From positions 1-12,510 of the forward strand of contig JAAKFL010000036.1 in NCBI GenBank assembly GCA_011065065.1: a stretch of DNA of 12,510 nt, read 5' to 3'. Positions 1-4,950 of the stretch are shown piece after piece. The position numbers were made by a program, and so were the translations under genes. The notes beneath the pieces are model-generated. The model saw only the letters and a program-made list of their open reading frames with translations. It made no database searches and was not told where the DNA came from. This DNA is from Chlamydiota bacterium (lineage in GTDB: Bacteria > Chlamydiota > Chlamydiia > Chlamydiales > SLFE01). Numbering within the stretch: the stretch's first letter is position 1; every line of letters starts with the position of its first letter.

Positions 1-25
1 TCTATTAATTTCAAATGTTTTGGTA

Positions 26-128
26 AAAATAACAGGATTAACAGGATCGTAAACGACAGGATAAACAGGATATAGGAGAGGGATCCTGTTTATCCTGTCG
101 TTTACGATCCTGTTAATCCTGTTATTTT
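26..128. repeat. Long perfect palindrome, GGAT-core family (copy 1)
   Basis: The left arm (26-71) and right arm (83-128) are perfectly complementary over 46 bp around an 11-nt loop (72-82). Each arm is made of degenerate units such as AACAGGATT, AACAGGATC, GACAGGATA and AACAGGATA, with a short GTAAAC interruption in the middle. Related arms occur at 3380-3418, 6328-6415 and from 12450 on. No open reading frame is inside. The function is unknown; a transcript would fold into a very stable hairpin. Confidence 0.9.
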
Positions 129-183
129 ATCGTCTAGCAAAAGATGTGTTAAATTGTAAGGGCAAGCCTGCGCATTCCAAAAA

Positions 184-211
184 CTGACTTATTTTATCAT
201 GGAAATAATAT
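184..211 (+). promoter_or_regulatory. Possible sigma-70-type promoter for the 264-611 gene
   Basis: CTGACT (184-189) and TAATAT (206-211) are separated by 16 bp and lie about 50 bp upstream of the start codon at 264. The -35 is only partly consensus, so this is a weak call. Apart from this and the palindrome at 26-128, nothing recognisable is seen in 1-263. Confidence 0.3.
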
Positions 212-263
212 TACCCTTTGTGATATCCTTTTTTCTTCATTAACCTAAAAACAAGGAGTGATT

Positions 264-611
264 ATGTTACCTACAGCAAGTCAACTTCCAAGAACTATCG
301 TCACAAGAGCACCCATGAAAGTGAATTTGTCCCGATTTTACTCGACAAAATTACTCGTTAGAGACCTTAGGGATCTAACCTTGCATGGAAAGGCTTTGTT
401 AGCATCAGTTGTTATCGGGACACCATGGATGGCCTATGATGGGATTAAAAGATGTAATTCTTTTCAAAGAAATGTTCAAGTTCTTCTTTCACCATTTTTG
501 GGATTTGCCTATACCCCTTTTAAATTGATGACGATTGCGACGCGCTATCTTCACAATACTAAGTCTCATGCCGGCTGTAAGGACGAGCCCCCTAAACCTT
601 GGGGAAATTAG
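264..611 (+). CDS. Hypothetical small, partly hydrophobic protein (115 aa)
   Basis: The family is not recognised. The ATG at 264 is chosen because AAGGAG (253-258) lies 5 nt upstream; the upstream in-frame GTG at 258 overlaps that ribosome binding site and is unlikely. The N-terminal 40 residues are basic (several Arg and Lys) and lack a typical signal peptide. Two hydrophobic stretches, about residues 43-58 and 70-95, could be membrane-associated helices, and the C-terminus is short, polar and Pro-rich. The gene stands alone between a palindrome and a clear terminator hairpin at 624-645, so it is probably monocistronic. The strong ribosome binding site and terminator support it being real, but no function can be given. 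Confidence 0.65.
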   Translation: MLPTASQLPRTIVTRAPMKVNLSRFYSTKLLVRDLRDLTLHGKALLASVVIGTPWMAYDGIKRCNSFQRNVQVLLSPFLGFAYTPFKLMTIATRYLHNTKSHAGCKDEPPKPWGN

Positions 612-623
612 CCTCTTCTGCTA

Positions 624-645
624 AAACCCCAAAATTTTGGGGTTT
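624..645 (+). terminator. Rho-independent-type terminator after the 264-611 gene
   Basis: A perfect 22-bp palindrome (AAACCCC, AAAATTTT, GGGGTTT) begins 12 nt after the stop codon and is followed by a pyrimidine-rich stretch (CTTCTTTCCTCTCTCTT). It has no pure T tract, but its position and stem make termination likely. It separates this gene from the promoter at 666. Confidence 0.65.
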
Positions 646-665
646 CAGCCCTTCTTTCCTCTCTC

Positions 666-694
666 TTGTGATTCAAATGAAGATTTGTTATAAT
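666..694 (+). promoter_or_regulatory. Sigma-70-type promoter for the 744-2739 gene run
   Basis: TTGTGA (666-671) and a consensus TATAAT (689-694) are separated by exactly 17 bp. The expected start of transcription is near 701, giving a leader of about 43 nt before the ATG at 744. This is one of the best promoter matches in the window and probably drives the two hypotheticals, the pseudouridine synthase and dtd. Confidence 0.7.
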
Positions 695-743
695 ATAAGA
701 GTAGAGAATAATTTTATTACCCTAATAATCAAGAAGGTAAGTT

Positions 744-995
744 ATGACTGGTGGTGCAAATCCAGCTCAGGGGCCTTCGGAAGCCCCGAAAGTTGATCCA
801 ACAAGCCAAAAGGAGAGGTCTGGTGGGACTGAATATAATACCAGTACCCGTATTAACTCTGTCGATGAGCTCAGAACAAAAGAGCCTGAGCTTTATAAGG
901 CAATACAGGAAGGGATGGCTCTTCAAATTATTAAAGAGCAAAGAAAACATAACAGAAAGATGAAAGAAATCTACCGCGAAGGACGACGACAATAA
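744..995 (+). CDS. Hypothetical small charged protein (83 aa)
   Basis: The family is not recognised. The ATG at 744 has AAGAAGG (731-737) 6 nt upstream and follows a strong promoter. The first 30 residues are Gly/Pro/Ser-rich and probably disordered. From about residue 38 to the end the protein is highly charged, Glu/Lys/Arg-rich and predicted by eye to be helical (around ELYKAIQEG and KEQRKHNRKMKEIYREG). There is no signal peptide or membrane segment. The stop codon overlaps the next start by one base (TAATG), so the two proteins are translationally coupled and may act together. The position upstream of an RluD-type gene resembles the small hypotheticals between sfhB/rluD and kdsA in Chlamydia, as I remember that order; this is not proof of orthology. 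Confidence 0.75.
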   Translation: MTGGANPAQGPSEAPKVDPTSQKERSGGTEYNTSTRINSVDELRTKEPELYKAIQEGMALQIIKEQRKHNRKMKEIYREGRRQ

Positions 996-1288
996 TGATC
1001 CCCGAAAAAGTTGACCTATTTTTAGGGTATCCAGTTTCTCAAGAACTGGCCGCCCTGATTGATTCAATTCCCGCTGATCGGCGGGATTTGTACATTCAAT
1101 CTACAGGTGAATACCTGACTGAAATCCAAATTGATAATCATCGTTATCTCGGAAAAAGTTGCGGTAATCTTTCGGAGCTGGAGAACTTAACGCTGTTGGA
1201 AGAAAATATTTACACCTTGCTCGAAAAGGTAGTTCCCGATTTCCCCTACACGGAAACTCCACTAACCCTCTTTCCCATTACCGATTAA
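995..1288 (+). CDS. Hypothetical small acidic protein (97 aa)
   Basis: The family is not recognised. It starts at an ATG that shares one base with the stop of the preceding gene, so translation is probably coupled; an AAGG about 12 nt upstream is too far to be a strong site. The protein is soluble-looking and acidic, with no signal peptide or membrane segment. Residues about 16-30 (ELAALIDSIPADRR) and 60-80 look helical, and the C-terminus is Pro/Thr-rich. The last base of the TAA stop is the first base of the inverted-repeat element at 1288-1407, so the element boundary coincides with the gene end. This may mean the original C-terminus was altered, but a comparison is needed to tell. Confidence 0.75.
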   Translation: MIPEKVDLFLGYPVSQELAALIDSIPADRRDLYIQSTGEYLTEIQIDNHRYLGKSCGNLSELENLTLLEENIYTLLEKVVPDFPYTETPLTLFPITD

Positions 1289-1407
1289 TGAACCTATCCG
1301 TAAATTATTTTTGCCGCTTTTCAACATCTTTTCTGCATCTTTTGCAAGCAAAAGATGCACGAAAATCTGAAAAAAATTGCCTAAAAATAATTTACGGATA
1401 GGTTCAT
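1288..1407. repeat. 120-bp inverted-repeat (MITE-like) element spanning the start of the pseudouridine synthase gene
   Basis: Perfect 25-bp terminal inverted repeats (1288-1312 and 1383-1407, beginning ATGAACCTATCCG) enclose an AT-rich core with a second hairpin: an 11-bp stem (1335-1345 with 1348-1358). No coding capacity and no clear target-site duplication are seen (flanks TTA and GGA). The arms are unrelated to the GGAT and GCAAAG repeat families in the window. The left end carries the last base of the upstream stop codon, and the right end carries the AT of the downstream ATG and its GGATAGG sequence. It could be a non-autonomous mobile element or a transcribed regulatory hairpin. Confidence 0.8.
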
Positions 1408-2305
1408 GGAAATAGACACAGACGTGATCATCGTAACCGCAAGTGAGGCGGGCGAGCGGTTGGATAAAATCCTTGCTGCTCGCTATGAAAACAGACACTC
1501 ACGCACCTACTTTCAATATTTGATTGAAGAACACTTGGTCTCTCTCAATGGCGCTCCTGTTAAAAAAAGGATCAAACCCATAGAAGGCGATGAAATTGAA
1601 GTGCATTTTGTTCTGACGCCTCAAACAGAAGTTCAACCAGAGCCTATTCCCCTCGATATCCTCTATGAAGATGATGACATTCTCGTTGTGAATAAACCAG
1701 CGGGAATGGTTGTGCATCCTGCACCTGGAAATTGGACGGGAACTTTTGTCAATGCCCTTTTGCACCATTGTCAAGATTTGGCCGCAGATCCCAACGATGT
1801 CCGCCCTGGAATTGTTCACCGCTTAGATAAAGAGACATCCGGAGTCTTGATCGCTGCAAAAAATCTTTTGGCTCAACAGAAACTTATCGAGCAGTTTGCA
1901 AACCGCAAAGTCAAAAAACAATACACTGCCATTTGTGTAGGAAATCCCGGAAAAGGAGAAATATCGGCTCCGATTGGCCGGCATCCTGTTCACCGTAAAA
2001 AAATGACTGTGATTGAAGGAGGAAAACCAGCGGTGAGTCATTATGAAACTTTGGCATATGACGAGCGGTTAAGTCTTGTCTCCATCAAACCGATCACCGG
2101 ACGGACACACCAGATCCGAGTTCATATGAAGCATTTGGGTCATCCGATCCTTGGAGACCCTGTTTACGGGAATCCCTCATTCAATAAAAAAATGGGGATC
2201 CAGCGTCAGTTGTTGCATGCTGAGAAGCTCAGTTTAATCCATCCTGTGAGCGGTAAAGACTTGACATTCAATGCTCCAATGCCTCAAGATATGAATTACT
2301 TATGA
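1406..2305 (+). CDS. rluD: RluD-type ribosomal large-subunit pseudouridine synthase (299 aa)
   Basis: This RluA/RluD-family enzyme converts specific uridines of 23S rRNA to pseudouridine in the cytoplasm. Residues about 13-70 form an S4 RNA-binding domain. The catalytic domain follows, with the family signature GIVHRLDKETSGVL at 135-148, where Asp141 is the expected catalytic residue. Further conserved stretches are VVNKPAGMVVHP (94-105) and the GRTHQIRVHM region (232-241). The length is typical for RluD. The S4 domain plus family signature favour RluD over RluC, but the exact target sites cannot be read from sequence. The ATG at 1406 lies in the right arm of an inverted repeat; the only nearby Shine-Dalgarno-like sequence, GGATAGG (1396-1402), sits close to the start (3 nt from its end) and inside the same arm. 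The stop overlaps the dtd start (ATGA). Confidence 0.93.
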   Translation: MEIDTDVIIVTASEAGERLDKILAARYENRHSRTYFQYLIEEHLVSLNGAPVKKRIKPIEGDEIEVHFVLTPQTEVQPEPIPLDILYEDDDILVVNKPAGMVVHPAPGNWTGTFVNALLHHCQDLAADPNDVRPGIVHRLDKETSGVLIAAKNLLAQQKLIEQFANRKVKKQYTAICVGNPGKGEISAPIGRHPVHRKKMTVIEGGKPAVSHYETLAYDERLSLVSIKPITGRTHQIRVHMKHLGHPILGDPVYGNPSFNKKMGIQRQLLHAEKLSLIHPVSGKDLTFNAPMPQDMNYL

Positions 2306-2739
2306 GATTATTAGTTCAAAGAGTTAAAGAAGCATCTGTCGAAGTGGACGGTGAGATTGTTGGTGCCATAGGCTCTGGCCTATTGGCCTTTCTGGGTCTT
2401 CACCAGAGTGATAACGTCAACCAGATCCCGTGGATGGTCAAGAAGCTGTGTGGTTTGAGGATTTTTCGGGATGAAAACGATAAAATGAATCTCAGCGTCC
2501 AAGACGTTGAAGGAGAAATTCTTGTGGTCAGCCAGTTCACTCTCTATGGAGATTGTTCAAGTGGACGGCGCCCTTCATTTGTGAATGCCCTTTCTGGTTC
2601 AGAAGCAGAAAAGCTTTACGACCAGTTTATCAAAGAAGTTCAAGAAACTATGGGAAAGGTTCAGACGGGCAAGTTTGGAGCTTCTATGCAGGTTTCTTTG
2701 GTCAATGACGGTCCTGTGACATTGCTTGTTGATGTATAG
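2302..2739 (+). CDS. dtd: D-aminoacyl-tRNA deacylase (145 aa)
   Basis: Dtd hydrolyses D-amino acids (and misacylated glycine) from tRNA, a cytoplasmic proofreading step that protects translation. The sequence is full length and begins MRLLVQRVKEASV, as is usual in the family. Both active-site motifs of the dimeric enzyme are present: SQFTLYGD at 77-84, with Thr80, and the NDGPVT motif at 135-140, whose Gly137-cis-Pro138 pair rejects L-aminoacyl substrates in characterised homologues. The start overlaps the stop of the pseudouridine synthase gene by 4 nt (ATGA), so the pair is translationally coupled and shares a promoter. Both products act on translation RNAs, which fits a shared unit. Confidence is very high. 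Confidence 0.97.
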   Translation: MRLLVQRVKEASVEVDGEIVGAIGSGLLAFLGLHQSDNVNQIPWMVKKLCGLRIFRDENDKMNLSVQDVEGEILVVSQFTLYGDCSSGRRPSFVNALSGSEAEKLYDQFIKEVQETMGKVQTGKFGASMQVSLVNDGPVTLLVDV

Positions 2740-2742
2740 AGG

Positions 2743-2771
2743 TTGAATCATTAATCAAAACTCTATATACC
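2743..2771 (+). promoter_or_regulatory. Candidate promoter for khpA
   Basis: TTGAAT (2743-2748) and TATACC (2766-2771) are separated by 17 bp, just after the dtd stop and about 100 bp before the khpA start. The 133-bp gap after dtd, compared with the overlapping genes before it, supports a separate transcription start. A weak AT-rich hairpin at 2780-2799 lies within the would-be leader. Confidence 0.4.
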
Positions 2772-2872
2772 GGAATTAAGGAAAAATTGAATTTTTTCCA
2801 AAAATCTGACAAATCAAAGGCCGCCGAAAAGCGGAAATTTGGAACTGTTATCAATTGTATGAGGAACGAAGT

Positions 2873-3124
2873 ATGAAAGAGTTTGTTGAGTATATCGTAA
2901 AGAATTTGGTGGACCACCCGGAGCAGGTAAAGATCAATGAGATCGGGGGGACCCAGACACTGATTATCGAGCTTTCGGTTGAAAAATCTGATATTGGTAA
3001 AATTATTGGGAAAAAAGGGAAGACTATTAATGCGATTCGCACGCTATTGATGTCTGTTGCCAGTCGGAATGGGATCAGAGTGAATCTTGAGATTATTGAA
3101 GAGGATGGTTCCAGAGTCGAGTAG
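2873..3124 (+). CDS. khpA: KH-domain RNA-binding protein, KhpA/YlqC type (83 aa)
   Basis: This is a small single-domain KH protein. It begins MKEFVEYIVKNLVDHPEQV, typical of KhpA, and carries the KH signature GKIIGKKGKTI at about 42-52, with the GxxG loop at 46-49 (GKKG) that contacts single-stranded RNA. In other bacteria KhpA binds many RNAs, often as a homodimer or with KhpB. The ATG at 2873 is chosen because GAGGAA (2861-2866) lies 6 nt upstream; an in-frame TTG at 2855 would add six residues that are not typical of the family. In many bacteria this gene sits next to rpsP, but here it stands alone behind dtd. It is followed by a palindrome and faces a tRNA gene on the other strand. Confidence 0.88.
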   Translation: MKEFVEYIVKNLVDHPEQVKINEIGGTQTLIIELSVEKSDIGKIIGKKGKTINAIRTLLMSVASRNGIRVNLEIIEEDGSRVE

Positions 3125-3140
3125 ATTTCTCAAAAAATTC

Positions 3141-3218
3141 AACGTAAAGGTGCAAAGACGCTAAGACGCAAAGAAAACAATAATTCTTTGCGTCTTAGCG
3201 TCTTTGCACCTTTGCGTT
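3141..3218. repeat. Palindrome of the GCAAAG-core family between khpA and tRNA-Arg
   Basis: The arms 3141-3175 and 3184-3218 are complementary over 35 bp with one mismatch (third-last pair region near the outer end) and an 8-nt loop (3176-3183). Each arm is a run of degenerate units such as AACGCAAAG, GTGCAAAGA, CGCTAAGA and CGCAAAGAA. A further 5-bp match (CTCAA at 3129-3133 with TTGAG at 3227-3231) lies outside an unpaired stretch. On the minus strand the stem is followed by GAA and six T, so it could terminate the tRNA transcript. Related copies lie at 7679-7913 and 12355-12403. Confidence 0.9.
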
Positions 3219-3254
3219 AAAAACTATTGAGGGATTTTAGGATGAAAAAAACTT

Positions 3255-3327
3255 CGGACCGAGCAGGATTCGAACCTGCGACCTCCCGCTTAGAAGGCGG
3301 ATGCTCTATCCGCTGAGCTATCGGTCC
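3255..3327 (-). tRNA. tRNA-Arg (anticodon UCU)
   Basis: The 73-nt minus-strand sequence folds as a standard tRNA. The acceptor stem is GGACCGA with TCGGTCC, the D stem GCTC/GAGC, the anticodon stem TCCGC/GCGGG and the T stem GCAGG/CCTGC with loop TTCGAAT. The anticodon loop CTTCTAA gives UCU, reading AGA/AGG arginine codons, and the discriminator base is G. The 3' CCA is not encoded; the next bases are AAG followed by seven T. A good promoter lies just upstream (3341-3369). Confidence 0.97.
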
Positions 3328-3340
3328 AAAGGAAAGTATT

Positions 3341-3369
3341 ATTTTAGCTTAGGTAACTCTAAAATTCAA
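3341..3369 (-). promoter_or_regulatory. Promoter for tRNA-Arg
   Basis: On the minus strand TTGAAT (3369-3364) and TAAAAT (3346-3341) are spaced by exactly 17 bp. The -10 ends 13 nt before the first base of the tRNA, so transcription would start only a few bases upstream of the mature 5' end, as is usual for tRNA genes. Confidence 0.65.
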
Positions 3370-3379
3370 CCCGAAAAAA

Positions 3380-3418
3380 AAAACAGGATTAATAGGATAG
3401 TAAGGATAGACAGGATAA
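3380..3418. repeat. Single arm of a GGAT-core repeat (no inverted partner)
   Basis: Four consecutive 9-nt units are visible: AACAGGATT, AATAGGATA, GTAAGGATA and GACAGGATA. The sequence closely matches the arm of the palindrome at 6380-6415, but no complementary arm follows within the next 70 bp. It lies between the divergent tRNA-Arg and kdsA promoters. Confidence 0.8.
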
Positions 3419-3424
3419 TCTTTC

Positions 3425-3453
3425 TTTTCAAAATGTCCCAATAAGGGGATAAT
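3425..3453 (+). promoter_or_regulatory. Candidate promoter for kdsA and the LPS export genes
   Basis: TTTTCA (3425-3430) and GATAAT (3448-3453) are separated by 17 bp, and the ATG of kdsA is about 38 bp downstream. The -10 matches the consensus at five of six positions. This would be the main promoter for kdsA and the two overlapping genes after it. Confidence 0.5.
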
Positions 3454-3490
3454 AGAATCACTATATAGGCAAAAATTTAAAAGGAATACT

Positions 3491-4318
3491 ATGGAATACT
3501 TACATGTTAAAGATTTTAAGATTGGAATTGGACAGCCTCTCACCATCATTTCGGGCCCTTGTGTGATTGAAGGCGAAGAGGCCACTCTTCAGGCTGCGGC
3601 TGTATTGCGGGAGATGTTTGAGGGAAGTGGAATCAATCTGATTTTCAAATCGAGTTATGACAAAGCAAATCGCTCTTCGATTGATTCTTTTCGTGGTCCA
3701 GGACTTCAAGAGGGGTTGCGTATTTTACAAAAAGTTAAGGATGAATTTGGGCTCCCTGTTGTGACCGATGTACATTCTCCGGAAGAAGCCACTGCGGCAG
3801 GAGAAGTGTGTGATGTGATTCAAATTCCCGCTTTCCTGTGTCGCCAGACCGATCTTCTTGTGGCGGCGGCGAAGACGGGTAAACCGGTGCAGGTGAAAAA
3901 GGGTCAGTTTATGGCGCCATGGGATATGAAGAATGTTGTGGATAAGATCATTAGCCAAGGGAATCGCCAAATCATGCTCATGGATCGAGGGACAACTTTT
4001 GGGTATAATAATTTGGTGAGCGATATGAGATCGATCTTCATCATGCTTGATCTTGGGTTTCCAGTTTGTTATGATGCCACTCATTCCGTTCAGCTTCCGG
4101 GAGGACATGGAACGTCATCTGGGGGGCAGAGGGAGTTCATTATCCCGTTGGCTCGAGCGGCGATTGCAGCCGGAGCCAATGCGTTGTTTATGGAGTCCCA
4201 TAAAAATCCTAGTGAGGCGATGAGTGATGGGACTTCAATGTTGTCTTGGGAGCAACTTGAGCTTGCATTACCTAAGCTTCGCCGGTTATATGAAAGAGTA
4301 CAGGAGGATTGGTTTTAG
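3491..4318 (+). CDS. kdsA: 3-deoxy-D-manno-octulosonate 8-phosphate synthase (275 aa)
   Basis: KdsA condenses phosphoenolpyruvate with arabinose 5-phosphate to make Kdo-8-phosphate, the precursor of the Kdo sugar in the LPS inner core. The whole TIM-barrel is present and full length. Visible motifs are SGPCVIEGEE (21-30), KSSYDKANRSS (53-63), the FRGPG loop (67-71), the QIPAFLCRQTDL strand (111-122), KKGQFMAPWDM (136-146) and DATHSVQLPGG (195-205). Cys24, where E. coli KdsA has Asn, together with His198, Glu235 and Asp246, matches the four ligands of the metal-dependent KdsA class. The ATG at 3491 has AAGG (3481-3484) upstream. The stop overlaps the next start (TAGTG), and the genes after it build the LPS transport bridge, so precursor synthesis and LPS export are co-expressed. 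Confidence 0.98.
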   Translation: MEYLHVKDFKIGIGQPLTIISGPCVIEGEEATLQAAAVLREMFEGSGINLIFKSSYDKANRSSIDSFRGPGLQEGLRILQKVKDEFGLPVVTDVHSPEEATAAGEVCDVIQIPAFLCRQTDLLVAAAKTGKPVQVKKGQFMAPWDMKNVVDKIISQGNRQIMLMDRGTTFGYNNLVSDMRSIFIMLDLGFPVCYDATHSVQLPGGHGTSSGGQREFIIPLARAAIAAGANALFMESHKNPSEAMSDGTSMLSWEQLELALPKLRRLYERVQEDWF

Positions 4319-4950
4319 TGTTCACACGCTCTTCGTTGATTGTCACGGTGGTAGTGCTCTTTTGTCTTGTGATTGTTTGGATTGGAGTGTCCATTTTTCC
4401 CACAAACAAATCGAAGCAAAGGTTCTTGATTCTATCGCAAGAGACAAAGGAGCAGAAGGATTTGGTGTCGACTCACAAGCAACTGCGAGAAAGGGTCAGG
4501 AAAGATCTCTATGTGACTCGAATCAATCACCGGCTGCAAGCAGTCCTAACGTGTCCGCTATCGGAGCTGACACTGACTCATGTTAAGGGGGAAGCTGAGG
4601 TGGTGGAGAACCTGAAGAAGTTTCAATGCTTGATGCAGGAAGAGATCTATAGTCTCCTGCCCGACGGAACCAAGATTCTTTTTGGGGAAGAGGGAAAACC
4701 GATGCAAATTGTGAGAGATTTCAACGCTGTTTCTGGCAAGTTTTATTATCAGCGTCATTTACTTACTGCCAACCGTGTCTTTGTTTCCCGTTTTTTGCTC
4801 CCTGGCTGGGAATTGCCCGATGTCATCAAAGATTACGAGCCAACTATGAAAGGGGTTGCCAGAAGTGCCGAGCTCACATTTGGTAACGGATTCAAGTTTA
4901 AAGCGCAAAATTTAAAAGCCACATTTTTTGTACCGGGGTTAGTGAAGTGA
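4318..4950 (+). CDS. LptC-like membrane-anchored LPS export protein (210 aa)
   Basis: This is probably the LptC component that links the inner-membrane LptBFG transporter to the periplasmic LptA bridge. That rests on architecture and context more than on clear motifs. One N-terminal transmembrane helix (about 6-27) is followed by a Gln/Lys-rich, possibly coiled stretch (30-62). A periplasmic beta-rich region follows (about 63-208) with alternating patterns such as RHLLTANRVFVSRFLLPG, and an end reading FKAQNLKATFFVPG. The GTG at 4318 is chosen: it overlaps the kdsA stop (TAGTG), and AGGAGGAT (4302-4309) lies 8 nt upstream; an in-frame TTG at 4309 would overlap that site. The length is close to LptC (about 190 aa in E. 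coli). The end overlaps the LptA-like gene by 4 nt. Confidence 0.6.
   Translation: MFTRSSLIVTVVVLFCLVIVWIGVSIFPTNKSKQRFLILSQETKEQKDLVSTHKQLRERVRKDLYVTRINHRLQAVLTCPLSELTLTHVKGEAEVVENLKKFQCLMQEEIYSLLPDGTKILFGEEGKPMQIVRDFNAVSGKFYYQRHLLTANRVFVSRFLLPGWELPDVIKDYEPTMKGVARSAELTFGNGFKFKAQNLKATFFVPGLVK

Noticed and set aside
26..128. CRISPR array made of the AACAGGAT repeats
   Set aside because: The units are about 9 nt, adjacent, without unique spacers, and mirrored as inverted arms. No cas genes are present.
599..796. Open frame of 65 codons overlapping the terminator at 624-645
   Set aside because: It runs through a terminator and promoter, starts inside the end of another gene and has no ribosome binding site of its own.
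729..1067. Minus-strand open frame across the 744 and 995 genes
   Set aside because: The forward frames have a consensus promoter, a good ribosome binding site and a stop-start overlap; the reverse frame has none of these.
2855..2872. TTG start for khpA adding six residues
   Set aside because: GAGGAA is well placed for the ATG at 2873, and the family begins at MKEFVEYIV.
3141..3218. Integron attC sites for the intergenic palindromes
   Set aside because: The ends do not give the GTTRRRY core (GTTAAAA is seen), the flanking genes are conserved housekeeping genes in both orientations, and there is no integrase.
3725..4108. Minus-strand open frame inside kdsA
   Set aside because: It is antisense to a fully conserved enzyme, has no supporting ribosome binding site or recognisable product, and is explained by codon structure of kdsA.
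4309..4317. TTG start for the LptC-like gene
   Set aside because: It would overlap the AGGAGGAT ribosome binding site; the GTG at 4318 has proper spacing and the usual stop-start overlap with kdsA.
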